The notes: generated from the sequence alone by a model not told the origin. DNA of 64,000 nt from Psychromonas aquimarina ATCC BAA-1526 (GCF_000428725.1 NZ_AUAM01000021.1:1-64000), one strand, 5' to 3'; shown: positions 36,950 through 47,339, counted from the first letter of the stretch. Translations and numbers: made by a program.

Positions 36950-36973
36950 TTTGAAGTAATACCCCATAATAAC

Positions 36974-36996
36974 GGGCACGTCGATAAGGTGTGCCT
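36974..36996 (+). terminator. Small hairpin after csp
   Basis: GGGCAC at 36974-36979 pairs with GTGCCT at 36991-36996 over an 11-base loop, allowing one G-T pair. It lies 25 bases after the csp stop and lacks a T-run. Confidence 0.3.
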
Positions 36997-37116
36997 GCTG
37001 TTGGCGCTAGTCTTCTAGCCGCCTAAATTTATTATACGCCTGGAAGTACTTGTATTATAAAGAGCAGCTAAGCCTGCTGCAGTAATGTTTCAGGGCTTTG
37101 TACTCTTTCCCCAATC

Positions 37117-38091
37117 TCAGCGGCAGATTAACCGTCCGCGCTCTGCCGAAAAATGCACAAGATACCTGAAACACACATAGGCCACCATCAAAGTTGCAAT
37201 CAGCAGCTCAATATTTGCTAAACGTTCCACCATAGCGGCCAGCTGCGGATCAAATTTAGAGACAGATAAATAATCAGCCGTTTTATACAAAGCTGTTGCA
37301 CCAATTACTAACGGAAAAGTAAAGGCAGAATAAGCCGGACTGAAAGGCAGGCGCAGCAGTTTAGTAAAAGCAAAATAAATAAAGAAGGTAGCAAATACTG
37401 CAGTTCCGCCTAGTATAACCACCAGCAGATGGTGCGGATTTTCAGCAATGGTTAAATAACCAGCTAATAATAAGCTGGCAGGCGCGGCAAATACCGCAAT
37501 AGTCGGCTTTTCACTATCAGAAATAGAGGCTGTAAAAAATAAACGGTATAACATAACAGGCAGTAATACTGCATAAGCTGCCAGACCGAATACAAACAAA
37601 GTCTGCGCCAGCGGCGCAAAAATACCGCCCGGAAATGAAACAGCCGCCACCACTATGCCTACCGGCGGAATAAACCAGCTCGGCAAAATATGTTCAACAG
37701 TGAAACTTTTACAGCGGTAATAGATAAAAACACTCAAGAAAAGCAGATGCAGCAAAATTGCAGTCAGCCATAAGACTTGTGCTAAAGAGTGATCAAAACG
37801 GCTGATATTCTTCGCCACGACCATAGCCGCCATGGCAAATGTCGGCACCACGCTGCCGCTCATATGATGGCTTAAATCCTGTTTTAATAAACCGGGATTA
37901 AAGATAAATTTAAGCAGCAGCAGAATTAATAAAGCTCCGCCTGTCAGCGCGCCAAGCATCTGCGCTTTACCCTGCAGATCCGCTTGGTTTTCCCAGCACC
38001 AGCCTAAACTTGCAATACCTAAAGCGAGGCCCGCCAGCGCAGTCGGCGTATTACATAAAGAAGTATTCACTTTTTTTATTTTTTGAATCAT
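37117..38091 (-). CDS. TDT (TehA/Ssu1/SLAC1-like) transporter
   Basis: This 324-aa inner-membrane protein has about ten hydrophobic helices and family features: an NTPTALAGLALGIASLGW start, SHHMSGSVVPTFAMAAMV, LPSWFIPPVGIVVAA and LPFSPAYSAFTFPLVIGATALYK. The family includes tellurite/dicarboxylate channels (TehA, Mae1), anion channels (SLAC1) and sulfite exporters (Ssu1). The divergent neighbour resembles the sulfite-responsive regulator YeiE, so sulfite efflux is a reasonable inference. The exact substrate is not shown by sequence. Confidence 0.85.
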   Translation of the reverse strand: MIQKIKKVNTSLCNTPTALAGLALGIASLGWCWENQADLQGKAQMLGALTGGALLILLLLKFIFNPGLLKQDLSHHMSGSVVPTFAMAAMVVAKNISRFDHSLAQVLWLTAILLHLLFLSVFIYYRCKSFTVEHILPSWFIPPVGIVVAAVSFPGGIFAPLAQTLFVFGLAAYAVLLPVMLYRLFFTASISDSEKPTIAVFAAPASLLLAGYLTIAENPHHLLVVILGGTAVFATFFIYFAFTKLLRLPFSPAYSAFTFPLVIGATALYKTADYLSVSKFDPQLAAMVERLANIELLIATLMVAYVCFRYLVHFSAERGRLICR

Positions 38092-38173
38092 TGCTCTGCT
38101 CTCGCCTGCTTTAATATGAAATGATTATAAATCACAATGTTTGTTAAGAATAGTTTAAAGTATTTAACTAGGT

Positions 38174-38190
38174 GTTAAGGTACACTTAAC
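38174..38190. promoter_or_regulatory. Palindrome between the TDT transporter and LysR genes
   Basis: GTTAAGGTACACTTAAC is an inverted repeat of GTTAAG with a 5-bp spacer, within the 146-bp divergent region. It starts 64 bp before the LysR start. It is a plausible LysR-type operator for both genes. Confidence 0.45.
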
Positions 38191-38237
38191 GAAATAACCG
38201 TATAATCTACTGCTTCATCCAATCCTGCGAGGTTTAT

Positions 38238-39140
38238 GTGCATATTACCTTAAAACAGCTGCAGGTTTTTATCTGTATTACTCAGGAAAAAACCATTACA
38301 GCAGCCGCCTTAAAGCTTTTTATCAGCAAACCGGCTGTCAGCATGGCGCTGGCCGAACTAGAAAAACAGTTAGGTCATAAACTCTTTGAGCGTAAAAATA
38401 ACCGCTTAATCATTAATGAACAGGGCAGGCAGTTACTGCCGCTGGCGGATGAACAGATTGAACGCAGTAAAGAGATAAGCAGCTTATTTAAACCGGCAGC
38501 TCAAAGCCGCGGTAAACTGAAAATCGGCTCAAGCAACACTATCGGCAACCATGTTATCCCCTCTCTGCTGGGTGATTTCAGAGTTACATCCAGTCAAAGC
38601 AGTCAGTCTTTATTAATTGATAACAGCACCTTTATTGCTCAGCAGCTGAAAGATTACGAACTGGATATAGGCTTAGTTGAAGCAAATATCTTTGACAGTG
38701 AGCTGCACTCAAGCCGCTGGCTGCAGGATGAAATGCTGATAGTCTGTAACAGCGGACATCAGCTGGCACAAAAAAAACAGGTAGCATTAAAAGATCTGGA
38801 AAAGCAGCAGTGGATTTTACGCGAAAACGGCTCCGGTACCCGTGACTTTTTCTTAAAACAGATTGGTGAAAAACTAGCTGCTTATGAGGTCTCGCTGGAG
38901 CTGAATACTACTGAAGCAATTATTAACTGTGTCTCTGCAGGGTTAGGCATCAGCTGTATGTCGAAACTAGCCGCACGTCATGCGCTTAAAGATAGACGCT
39001 TAGTACAGTTAGATTTAAAGCTCAGTGAAGATATAACTATGACACGTGACTACTGGCTTATCCTGCATAAAGAAAAATACCAGAGCCCGTTATTAAAGCA
39101 GTTTATTGAATTTGCACAAAACTGGAAGCTGCCCTTTTAA
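38238..39140 (+). CDS. LysR family regulator, YeiE-like
   Basis: This 300-aa protein starts at a GTG. MHITLKQLQVFICI aligns with the YeiE start, and GAGG lies five bases upstream. The N-terminal HTH (AAALKLFISKPAVSMALAELEKQLGHKLFER) is followed by the effector domain with features shared with E. coli YeiE: KIGSSNTIGNHVIPSLL, QQWILRENGSGTRDFF and AIINCVSAGLGISCMSKLA. In enteric bacteria YeiE is linked to sulfite homeostasis. Here it is divergent from a TDT-family transporter it probably controls. Confidence 0.88.
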   Translation: MHITLKQLQVFICITQEKTITAAALKLFISKPAVSMALAELEKQLGHKLFERKNNRLIINEQGRQLLPLADEQIERSKEISSLFKPAAQSRGKLKIGSSNTIGNHVIPSLLGDFRVTSSQSSQSLLIDNSTFIAQQLKDYELDIGLVEANIFDSELHSSRWLQDEMLIVCNSGHQLAQKKQVALKDLEKQQWILRENGSGTRDFFLKQIGEKLAAYEVSLELNTTEAIINCVSAGLGISCMSKLAARHALKDRRLVQLDLKLSEDITMTRDYWLILHKEKYQSPLLKQFIEFAQNWKLPF

Positions 39141-39144
39141 GCAT

Positions 39145-39184
39145 AAAAAAACGCATTAAGTAAACAGATACCTAATGCGTTTTC
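39145..39184. terminator. Bidirectional terminator between lysR and aroC
   Basis: AAAACGCATTA (39148-39158) pairs with TAATGCGTTTT (39173-39183). The A-run on the left and T-run on the right let it work in both directions, as expected between convergent genes. Confidence 0.8.
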
Positions 39185-39203
39185 AGCAGCTTATTAAGAA
39201 AAA

Positions 39204-40292
39204 TTATTTAATAAAAGGCGTATTAGTTGTTACATGCAGATTCTGTGCACGGTGACGAAGCAGGTGATCCAGCAGCGTTATCGCCATCTGCGCTTCTGCA
39301 ATCGGCACTGCGCGGATACCGACACAGGGATCGTGACGTCCTTTAGTGATCATCTCTGTCGCTTCACCGTCAGTTGTGATGGTACGGCCCGGAATAGTCA
39401 GACTTGATGTCGGTTTCAGGGCAATATGCGCGATAATATCCTGGCCGGTTGAAATACCGCCTAATATACCGCCGGCATGATTGGATAAAAAACCCTCCGG
39501 TGTCATTTCATCGCGATGCTCAGTGCCCTTTTGCGCGGCAACAGCAAAACCGTCGCCAATCTCCACACCTTTAACGGCATTAATGCTCATTAAAGAGTGT
39601 GCAAGTTCAGCATCTAAACGGTCAAATACCGGCTCGCCCAAACCAACCGGCACAGCAGAAGCAACCACAGATACTTTAGCACCCACTGAGTTGCCCTCTT
39701 TAATCAGAGCCTTCATGTAATCTTCAAGTGCTTCTAATTTCGACGTATCTGGAAAGAAAAACGGATTGTTTTCAATCTCATTCCAGTCAATCGAATCTGG
39801 TTTAATATCACCGAGCTGGCTTAAATAACCACGAATTTCAATGCCGAACTGCTCTTTTAAATATTTTTTAGCAATCGCACCGGCGGCTACACGCATAGCC
39901 GTTTCACGCGCCGATGAACGGCCGCCGCCGCGGTAGTCACGATGTCCGTATTTCTGGTGATAGGTGTAATCAGCATGACCGGGGCGGAACAGATCTTTGA
40001 TCGCCGAATAGTCTTTTGAACGCTGGTCGGTATTTTCAATTAACAAACCTATGCTGCAGCCGGTTGTTTTACCTTCAAATACACCGGATAAAATCTTAAC
40101 CTGATCCCCTTCCTGACGCATCGTAGTATAACGCGACTGTCCAGGACGGCGTCTGTCTAAATCGTGCTGCAGATCTGCTTCACAAATCTCTAAACCTGGT
40201 GGAATACCGTCAACGATACAACCTAGAGCCGCACCGTGACTCTCACCAAATGTGGTTACTTTAAAAAGTTGACCAATACTGCTTCCTGCCAT
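39204..40292 (-). CDS. aroC: Chorismate synthase
   Basis: This 362-aa protein makes chorismate from EPSP using reduced FMN, the last common step of aromatic amino-acid synthesis. Signatures are [18 protein letters not shown] near the start, [37 protein letters not shown], the [24 protein letters not shown] core and KPTSS. The length is standard. It follows prmB by about 70 bp on the same strand, the same pairing as in E. coli. Confidence 0.97.
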   Translation of the reverse strand: MAGSSIGQLFKVTTFGESHGAALGCIVDGIPPGLEICEADLQHDLDRRRPGQSRYTTMRQEGDQVKILSGVFEGKTTGCSIGLLIENTDQRSKDYSAIKDLFRPGHADYTYHQKYGHRDYRGGGRSSARETAMRVAAGAIAKKYLKEQFGIEIRGYLSQLGDIKPDSIDWNEIENNPFFFPDTSKLEALEDYMKALIKEGNSVGAKVSVVASAVPVGLGEPVFDRLDAELAHSLMSINAVKGVEIGDGFAVAAQKGTEHRDEMTPEGFLSNHAGGILGGISTGQDIIAHIALKPTSSLTIPGRTITTDGEATEMITKGRHDPCVGIRAVPIAEAQMAITLLDHLLRHRAQNLHVTTNTPFIK

Positions 40293-40365
40293 GATTTTTT
40301 CCCGCTTGTCTGTGACTTAAAACCGGAGGTTATATAACCTCCACCTTATTTGATTGTTCTTAAAC

Positions 40366-41289
40366 TTAGAACTCAGCTGCATCAATCTGTGCTTTGGTTA
40401 ATACAAATACACCATGCCCGCCCGCTTTGAATTCGATCCAGGTAAAGGGAACGTCTGGATAAGCCTGCTGCAGATGTATCTGTGAATTACCGACTTCAAC
40501 AAATAACACGCCGTTTTCAGTTAATTTACTGCTCGCCTGCTGGAGCATTTTACGTACTAAGTCTAAACCGTCAAACCCGCATGCTAAGCCCAGCTCAGGT
40601 TCATGTTTAAACTCTTCCGGTAAGTTTGCCATATCTTCAGCGTCAACATAAGGCGGATTCGAAACAATTAAATCGTACTTTTCCTGCTCAATGCCGGAAA
40701 AAAGATCTGACTGAATCGGGAAAACCTGCTGCTCAAGCCCATGCCCCTGAATATTAATTTCCGCGACATCTAAAGCATCTTCAGAAATATCAACGGCATC
40801 CACTTCCGCTTCTGGGAAGGCATAAGCACAGGCTATTGCAATACACGCACTGCCGGTGCATAAGTCGAGAATACGTTTAGGCTCCTCTTCAACCCAAGGT
40901 GCAAACTGTGATTTAATTAACTCAGCAAACGGTGAACGCGGCACTAAAGTACGTTCGTCAACATAAAACTCTAAACCCGCAAACCAGGCTGTATTGGTTA
41001 AATAGGCAACCGGAATACGCTTTTCAATACGCATAACAATCAGCTCAGCTAACATTTCCCGTTCACGTCTGGTTAGGCGTGCCTGCAGAACACTGTCGTG
41101 GCTGTCCATGGCTAAATTCAATGAAGGTAATATAAGCTGAAGCGCATCATCCCAGGCGTTGTCTGTTCCATGGCCGTAAAAAATCCCGGCGCGGTTAAAC
41201 TCGGTTGCAGCCCAGCGCAGCATATCCTGGATAGTGACCAGTTCATTAACGGCTTCATCTGTAAAAATCGTATCCAACTTATTCTCCAA
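40366..41289 (-). CDS. prmB: PrmB, 50S ribosomal protein L3 glutamine methyltransferase
   Basis: This 307-aa protein N5-methylates a glutamine in ribosomal protein L3. It has motif [15 protein letters not shown], the adenine-contact [11 protein letters not shown] and the substrate-glutamine motif NPPYVD. The N-terminal helical recognition domain ([26 protein letters not shown]) is the PrmB type, distinguishing it from PrmC. It is upstream of aroC and divergent from smrB, as in E. coli. Confidence 0.95.
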   Translation of the reverse strand: MENKLDTIFTDEAVNELVTIQDMLRWAATEFNRAGIFYGHGTDNAWDDALQLILPSLNLAMDSHDSVLQARLTRREREMLAELIVMRIEKRIPVAYLTNTAWFAGLEFYVDERTLVPRSPFAELIKSQFAPWVEEEPKRILDLCTGSACIAIACAYAFPEAEVDAVDISEDALDVAEINIQGHGLEQQVFPIQSDLFSGIEQEKYDLIVSNPPYVDAEDMANLPEEFKHEPELGLACGFDGLDLVRKMLQQASSKLTENGVLFVEVGNSQIHLQQAYPDVPFTWIEFKAGGHGVFVLTKAQIDAAEF

Positions 41290-41345
41290 TTAAGGTAAAC
41301 TCACGCAACTTTGTTTTATTTAAATAAGCAGCAATAGGAAAGACC

Positions 41346-41891
41346 ATGACTAATAAAAATAAAAACGATGATTTTTCGCTATTCAGCGCTGAGTTTTCAG
41401 GTATCAAAAAGTTGCAACAGGATACCATAAAACTACCGACTAAAAACATGAAGAAAAAAGAAGCCGTCAAACAAAAGCGCGAAGAAACATTTGAAGCAAA
41501 TCATTTCTCCGACGGGTTTGAACCCCACCTTCCGGAAGAGGGCCCGGTTCGTTACTGCCGTGAAGATGCAGATAAGTATTTAGTAAAACAGATAAGACGC
41601 GGTGATTTTGCACCGGAAATTATCCTCGATATGCACGGCCTGACACAGGAAGAAGCCAAACGTGAATTAGGCGCACTCATCGCCTGCTGTAAAAAAGAGG
41701 GGCTGTACTGCTGCAGCGTGATGCACGGTGTTGGTAAACATATCTTAAAAAAACAGGTACCGTTATGGCTTGCTCAGCATCCGGATATTTTAGCCTTTCA
41801 TCAAGCACCGCTTGAATTCGGCGGACACGGCGCCCTGCTGGTTTTAGTTGAACTGGAAGACTGGCAGATGAAGCAGGAATACGAAAAATAA
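41346..41891 (+). CDS. smrB: SmrB, ribosome-rescue endonuclease (Smr domain)
   Basis: This 181-aa protein (183 aa in E. coli) has a lysine-rich N-terminal tail and a C-terminal Smr domain with LDMHGLTQEEAKREL and VMHGVGKHILKKQVPLWL. SmrB cleaves mRNA between collided ribosomes. It is divergent from prmB with about 55 bp between starts, as in E. coli. Confidence 0.95.
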   Translation: MTNKNKNDDFSLFSAEFSGIKKLQQDTIKLPTKNMKKKEAVKQKREETFEANHFSDGFEPHLPEEGPVRYCREDADKYLVKQIRRGDFAPEIILDMHGLTQEEAKRELGALIACCKKEGLYCCSVMHGVGKHILKKQVPLWLAQHPDILAFHQAPLEFGGHGALLVLVELEDWQMKQEYEK

Positions 41892-41907
41892 TTGAGTTAA
41901 AATAAAA

Positions 41908-41974
41908 AGCACTTCAACCTGCAGCAGCCTGTTATTCCGCAAAGAAAATACGCTAGGCCGACTACAGAAGTGCT
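41908..41974 (+). repeat. Long-loop inverted repeat after smrB
   Basis: AGCACTTC at 41908-41915 is complementary to GAAGTGCT at 41967-41974, 51 bases apart. It may be part of a larger structured terminator or an operator pair. Nothing else was seen in the 265 bp between smrB and the next gene. Confidence 0.3.
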
Positions 41975-42156
41975 CAGCCGCGTCTCAACTTTTGACTGAT
42001 TTGATAATCAATCCTATCTTTTAACTATGCTTTATTGCCTTATTAAAACAGTCGTGGTCCCATTTAAGGGCAGTGCAAGAGAGGTAATTGCTCAGATTAG
42101 TGCATCATTAATATTTTGACTGCCGGCAGACAAACTTCAAACAGCAAGGAAAGCTT

Positions 42157-42978
42157 ATGTTAAAAAAGCTTTTAACCTTATTCACTGTATGCGCATTGTC
42201 TCTTATACTGCCTGCTACAAAGGTGCCTGCAGATGTAATTCCCCTGCATGTCCCGGTTCTTGAAGAGAGTCCTGAGCAGCACCTGTTCTACCATGAGCTC
42301 CTGGAAACAGCTATTGAAGAAATTGGCCATACCCCTGAATTGACAGCATCCCAACTCCCGCAGCTTAGAATTAAAAGCTACCTGCAGCACGGCTTAATCA
42401 GCCTGTACTGGATGATCGAATCTGAACAGAGAAACCAGGACTACATTCCTATTGAGATAGGGCTTACCAGTAAATTAATCGGCAAAAGAGTTTTATTTAT
42501 TAAAAAAGGCGACCAGCATTTATTTGAGACGGTGGAAAATCTTGAGGACTTTCGAGATTTAAACTTAACGGCACATTTAGGCAAAAAATGGTTTGATGTC
42601 AGGGTCTGGCAGGAAAATGAGCTTGCCTATAAAGAGCACTCCGGCAGCTGGAAACAGATTTTCAGAATGATTGAGCTGGGCACCAGGCATAATTACTTCC
42701 CCAGAGGAATAAATGAGATCCTTGTAGAAGCGGCGGAATACCCGAATCTAGCGATAGAAAAACGCCTGGTTTTAATCTACGACCGGGATTTTCGTTTTTA
42801 CCTGAGCAATACAGGTATCAACGCCGGCAGCAGGTATAAAGCAGTGATTGAGCAGGCTCTAAAAAAAGCCCGGGAAAGCGGCTTAATAAAGCGTTTAATT
42901 AAGAAATACTGGGGCAGTGAATTCGAAATATTAGATTATGACAACAGAATAAAAATTCTTCTGCAGACACCAGAATAA
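42157..42978 (+). CDS. Periplasmic solute-binding-like protein, orphan
   Basis: This 273-aa protein has a signal peptide (LLTLFTVCALSLILPATKVPA-DVIPLHV). The body resembles the transporter-substrate-binding (SBP family 3-like) fold and the protein at 27337-28209: SLYWMIESEQRNQDYIPIEIGLTSKLIGKRVLFI, a GTRHNYFPRGINEI lobe and a C-terminal ALKKARESGLIKRLIKKYWG. The gene stands alone with no transporter partners, so it may feed a sensor or be a stand-alone receptor subunit. Confidence 0.72.
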   Translation: MLKKLLTLFTVCALSLILPATKVPADVIPLHVPVLEESPEQHLFYHELLETAIEEIGHTPELTASQLPQLRIKSYLQHGLISLYWMIESEQRNQDYIPIEIGLTSKLIGKRVLFIKKGDQHLFETVENLEDFRDLNLTAHLGKKWFDVRVWQENELAYKEHSGSWKQIFRMIELGTRHNYFPRGINEILVEAAEYPNLAIEKRLVLIYDRDFRFYLSNTGINAGSRYKAVIEQALKKARESGLIKRLIKKYWGSEFEILDYDNRIKILLQTPE

Positions 42979-43147
42979 TAAAGACAGGCACACCTTAATA
43001 GTATTAACCAGCCCGAAAACAGGCACCTCATTTCCCTGCGTAAAATAAAAATTCAAATTATTTGGCGCACATCATATTCTCTTCCTGCAAACATGCCTGT
43101 CTGTACTATTCTTAACCTTACATTGCCTCAAGGAGCTGATATTAAAC

Positions 43148-44587
43148 ATGAAAACAAAACAAATAATATTAGCAGGCTTAGGAATACTAAGCGCCCCGGC
43201 GGCCTTTTCCGCTTCACAGACACTAGACTTTACAAATGCACCTGTCGGTTATGCTTCCCTGGTTTTTTTTACCCTTGCATACTGTCTGGTAATGGGAGAA
43301 GAGTTTTTACATCTGCATAAATCCAAACCTGTACTGCTGGCTGCCGGGTTGATCTGGCTTATGATCGGCTGTGTACTGAAACAGCAGGGGCAGACAGAAA
43401 TTGCTCAGAATGCGATAGAGCACAACTTACTCGAATATTCTAAACTGCTGCTGTTTTTATTAGTTGCCATGACTTATATAAATGCCATGGAAGAACGGCG
43501 CTTATTTGATGCATTACAATCCTGGATGGTAAGCAGAGGATTCGGCTACAGGACCCTGTTCTGGCTGACCGGTATCCTGTCTTTTATCATTTCCCCTATT
43601 GCCGATAACTTAACAACAGCATTATTGATGTGCGCAGTGGTGATGAAAGTAGCGGGAAACAACAGTAAATTTATTAACCTTGCCTGTATCAATATTGTAG
43701 TTGCGGCAAACGCCGGCGGCGCTTTCAGCCCGTTTGGTGATATTACCACCTTAATGGTCTGGCAGACCGGGCTGGTGTCGTTTAGTGAATTTTTAACATT
43801 ATTCTTTCCTTCCCTGGTCAACTATTTAGTTCCCGCTTTAATCATGTCGCTGTTTGTACCTAAAGCACAGCCGCATACAGTCAATGAATATATTGAACTA
43901 AAACGCGGTGCCCGGCGTATTGTTCTGCTGTTTTTATTAACCATAGCAACAGCAGTTGGTTTTCATGCCGTTATGCATTTACCTCCGGTAATCGGAATGA
44001 TGATGGGACTGGCTTATTTACAGTTTTTTGCATACTTCCTGCGCCGCACGCTGGCCAGATCACTGGCCAAAAAAACCAGAAGAGCAATCGCTAACAATGA
44101 TGAAGCAGCGCTTAGGCGGATTGGTTATGTAGTACCTTTTAATGTATTTAAACGTATCTCTGATGCGGAGTGGGATACCTTACTGTTCTTTTACGGCGTT
44201 GTTATGTGCGTCGGAGGGTTAAACTTATTAGGATATTTAGATCTGGTCTCTGAAATTATGTACAGCCAGTGGAATCCTGTATCGGCCAACATTATGGTTG
44301 GCGGCTTGTCAGCGATTGTAGATAATATTCCGATTATGTATGCAGTCTTAACCATGGAGCCGGACATGTCTTTAGGAAACTGGCTGTTAGTGACCTTAAC
44401 TGCCGGAGTCGGCGGCAGTATGCTCTCTATCGGCTCAGCCGCCGGTGTTGCTTTGATGGGAGCATCACGAGGTAAATATACCTTCTTTGGTCACCTGAAA
44501 TGGGCCCCTGTCATTGCACTTGGCTACGCAACCGGGATTATGCTCCATCTGCAGCTTAACAGTCAGCTGTTTGATATGTGGCCTTAA
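43148..44587 (+). CDS. nhaD: NhaD-type sodium/proton antiporter
   Basis: This 479-aa membrane protein of the IT superfamily has about twelve helices. Characteristic segments include LVMGEEFLHLHKSKPVLLAAGLIWLMIG, SFIISPIADNLTTALLM, NIVVAANAGGAFSPFGDITTLMVW and SAIVDNIPIMYAVL near the end, with the conserved Asp residues of the family. NhaD expels sodium in marine and alkaliphilic bacteria. A signal-like N-terminus (GILSAPAAFSASQ) is typical of the family. GGAG lies about 11 bases before the ATG. Confidence 0.93.
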   Translation: MKTKQIILAGLGILSAPAAFSASQTLDFTNAPVGYASLVFFTLAYCLVMGEEFLHLHKSKPVLLAAGLIWLMIGCVLKQQGQTEIAQNAIEHNLLEYSKLLLFLLVAMTYINAMEERRLFDALQSWMVSRGFGYRTLFWLTGILSFIISPIADNLTTALLMCAVVMKVAGNNSKFINLACINIVVAANAGGAFSPFGDITTLMVWQTGLVSFSEFLTLFFPSLVNYLVPALIMSLFVPKAQPHTVNEYIELKRGARRIVLLFLLTIATAVGFHAVMHLPPVIGMMMGLAYLQFFAYFLRRTLARSLAKKTRRAIANNDEAALRRIGYVVPFNVFKRISDAEWDTLLFFYGVVMCVGGLNLLGYLDLVSEIMYSQWNPVSANIMVGGLSAIVDNIPIMYAVLTMEPDMSLGNWLLVTLTAGVGGSMLSIGSAAGVALMGASRGKYTFFGHLKWAPVIALGYATGIMLHLQLNSQLFDMWP

Positions 44588-44633
44588 CAGCCCTGCTTTG
44601 TACGGTAACGTCAGTAACTGCCTAGGTTTACTA

Positions 44634-47339
44634 TCACAGCAGCGCTGTTTCCTGCTCAGGCGGCATATCTAATTTACTCAGTATCTGCTCTACACATGCC
44701 TGCTTATCCGCAATCCACAAACCATAACTAACCGGCAGTATATCAATGCCTGCGCGCTTAAACAGTTTGTAGCTGTTTAACTCAAAATAATCTGTCCAGG
44801 GGCCGGGATAACCAATAAGATCCAGCGCTAGATAACGCCCGTTACTGCGGCATAAAATATCCGCTTCAGTCCCGGCAACGGTATAACCGGGCCAGTGGTC
44901 AATCCCCAGTTCATCTAATAACTTAATCACCGCCCGCTGAAATTTATCCAGTTCATTTTTCGCTGTATGCCGGACTTCAAATTCGTTAACCGAGTTAATA
45001 TAGGACTTTAACAGGCTGTTATCCGGGAGCTGATTTTCATCAAGCGACAGAAACAGCCTCTGCAGCTGCCGTGCCCTGGTAACTGTGACATTAAAAACAT
45101 CAGCTTTATTGAGGTAAACAGCGGCCCGGCGTGAATTATTATCAACAGCAAAGGAGATATAAATAATATCCCGCTCTTCCCCTTGAAAACCAAAAGGTGT
45201 AGCGGCGCGGATATTATGTTTTAAAATATCAGATTCACTCAGATTTAAACTGATTTGTTTCGCTAAGTATTCTGCCTGATGCCGGAAAGGAGAGATAATG
45301 CCCAGACTGTGAATAACACCCGTTTGTGCATCTTTGTTTATCTGCGCAGTAACAGCCTTAATCACTTCAGCGGCTTCAACCTTATTAATCCCTGATCTGT
45401 CCCGGCAGCCGCAGCTGCGGTGAACAAGCAGATGACCGCTTGTGGTACAGGGGCGGTGCTGCATTATTTTTAATTTATTCTGATAAAACATTGTATTGCT
45501 GAAATTGATCAACTCAGGTTTGCTGCGGAAATGTTCATCTAAAAACGCCACCTGTTTATGACTGGCAACCGCAGCTAAGGTCAAATCCAGAATAGAATTA
45601 TCTCGGTAGCTTACCACTCCAGGCATCTGCTCCGTAAGATTATGGCGGCTCAGCAGCTGCTGCTCTTTAGCCCGCGCAAGAAACGAATAATGTCTCAGCT
45701 GTTTTGTATCACCAACCACCATCACCCTTTTGGCACGATATAATGCCGGCAGACAGCTGCTGATATTACACTGGGTTGCCTCATCGATAATCAGCAGATC
45801 AAACATCTGTGCTTTTAAAGGCAGAACTCGGTGTAAAGCGTTGAGACTGGCTAACCAGACCGGGAAAGCCGAGAAAAAAGGTCTATATTCAATTTCGTCA
45901 AATAATTCAAACTGCCGTTTTGAAGTCCGGCTGCGGATAGCTTTATTAAACGCCTGCAGAGACTTACGCTGAGTTTCAATAAGTTTCTGCAGATTTAAAT
46001 TTTTCAATTCACTAAGATAACTTCTTGATAAAGCTTCTCTGTGCATCTGCTGCTCATTAACATCCTCCAGTACCTGCCACTGCTTGACCAGTTCACGGAT
46101 CCCTCTGCGTGCAAATGACAAATAAACTTTTTTAAACCACAACTGTTCTCGCTGCTCAAAACCCCGTAACCTCTGCCCTCTGACGATAGCAGCCCGGCAG
46201 AACTTTACAAACTGTTTTTCTAAGCGTTCTAACTTTTTATTAAGCTTCTGCAGCTGCTGTTCACTGTCAGCAGGATTTTTTAAATCCTGCTCAGTAAAGT
46301 ATCCAGACAACAGATCCGCAACATAACTCTTTAATTTTTTTAGAAATACTTTTTGACCCGCGCGAATAGAGATATCACCTAAACCAAAAGTAACATCCAG
46401 CTTATGCGCAATCACATCCAGCGCACTGTCATTATCTGCAGCTATCAGTACCGACTCCCCTCTTGCCATATGCTCCGCGGCGACGGCGGCAATGGTATAA
46501 CTTTTACCGGTACCAGGAGGCCCGGAGGTACAGCCGATACTAGCATTGGCGGCAATAGATAAAACTTTCTTCTGTGCGCTGGAAAGTAAACCGGGCAGAT
46601 AATCGTATTTTAATAATTTATCTGTTTGCCCTACTGCCTGCGGTTCAAATAAATTAAGCAGTGCGGCTGACTGCTGCTGTGACTCAATAATGGTTTCTAT
46701 TTCATGAAGCACACCACGGCTGCTTGCAGAACGCTCAATAAAAACCAGCATTGATGCCGGTAACAAAACATTTCTGCCGCCTTTAACAGCCTGTTTAATC
46801 TGCGGCATCTCTGCCAGTTTTGGAAAGTTTAATAAGCCCAGAGAGTCAATATCTAAGGGACTGTCTTTTAACCATGAGGTCCATAAAGAGGGTTGGTACA
46901 GAAAACCGCACTCCCGGCTTGAAGGGATATTATTACTTTCCGGCTTGAGCAGCTGGGTTAAAGGTTCATTTATCTGCACCGATTCCCGGCTGACAGAAAA
47001 ATAATAATCATCATTATCCTGCTCAATTTCAGCTTCATTAAACAGCAGCGGCGAAACCACTGATTTCATTTCACCGTTTATTTCTAATTTACCGACAAAA
47101 ATAAAACTGGCATAAAGTAAAACCCGCTCGCGCTGATAAACCTCAACACGTTTGCTCATCTGTTCGGCAAAATCAGCCGGGATCGGCAGCCGCGGCAGAA
47201 ACCCGGCACCTAAATCATCTGAGCCCTGCAGTAACAGACAGTCCTCTTTTTTAAGTTTTAATAGATTCCACAGATTAAGGTCGCTGCTGTCTTCTTTATA
47301 ACAGTCGCGATAATAGGCCAGCCTGCTGTTTAAATTCAT
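44634..47339 (-). CDS. Large SF1 (UPF1/DNA2-like) helicase with C-terminal nuclease-like domain
   Basis: This 901-aa protein has Walker A GPPGTGKS at 273-280, Walker B LLIIDEAT at about 516-522, motif III VVGDTKQLRH, then GFQGEERDIIYISF and VTVTRARQLQRLFL at the end of the motor. A 120-residue helical insert separates motifs I and II. The last 90 residues (about 815-901) resemble a PD-(D/E)xK or DUF559-type fold: ELGIDHWPGYTVAGTEADILCR..YLALDLIG. The layout is like AAA_11/AAA_12 helicases found in repair or defence. It abuts the broken zinc-ribbon gene upstream. Confidence 0.82.
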   Translation of the reverse strand: MNLNSRLAYYRDCYKEDSSDLNLWNLLKLKKEDCLLLQGSDDLGAGFLPRLPIPADFAEQMSKRVEVYQRERVLLYASFIFVGKLEINGEMKSVVSPLLFNEAEIEQDNDDYYFSVSRESVQINEPLTQLLKPESNNIPSSRECGFLYQPSLWTSWLKDSPLDIDSLGLLNFPKLAEMPQIKQAVKGGRNVLLPASMLVFIERSASSRGVLHEIETIIESQQQSAALLNLFEPQAVGQTDKLLKYDYLPGLLSSAQKKVLSIAANASIGCTSGPPGTGKSYTIAAVAAEHMARGESVLIAADNDSALDVIAHKLDVTFGLGDISIRAGQKVFLKKLKSYVADLLSGYFTEQDLKNPADSEQQLQKLNKKLERLEKQFVKFCRAAIVRGQRLRGFEQREQLWFKKVYLSFARRGIRELVKQWQVLEDVNEQQMHREALSRSYLSELKNLNLQKLIETQRKSLQAFNKAIRSRTSKRQFELFDEIEYRPFFSAFPVWLASLNALHRVLPLKAQMFDLLIIDEATQCNISSCLPALYRAKRVMVVGDTKQLRHYSFLARAKEQQLLSRHNLTEQMPGVVSYRDNSILDLTLAAVASHKQVAFLDEHFRSKPELINFSNTMFYQNKLKIMQHRPCTTSGHLLVHRSCGCRDRSGINKVEAAEVIKAVTAQINKDAQTGVIHSLGIISPFRHQAEYLAKQISLNLSESDILKHNIRAATPFGFQGEERDIIYISFAVDNNSRRAAVYLNKADVFNVTVTRARQLQRLFLSLDENQLPDNSLLKSYINSVNEFEVRHTAKNELDKFQRAVIKLLDELGIDHWPGYTVAGTEADILCRSNGRYLALDLIGYPGPWTDYFELNSYKLFKRAGIDILPVSYGLWIADKQACVEQILSKLDMPPEQETALL

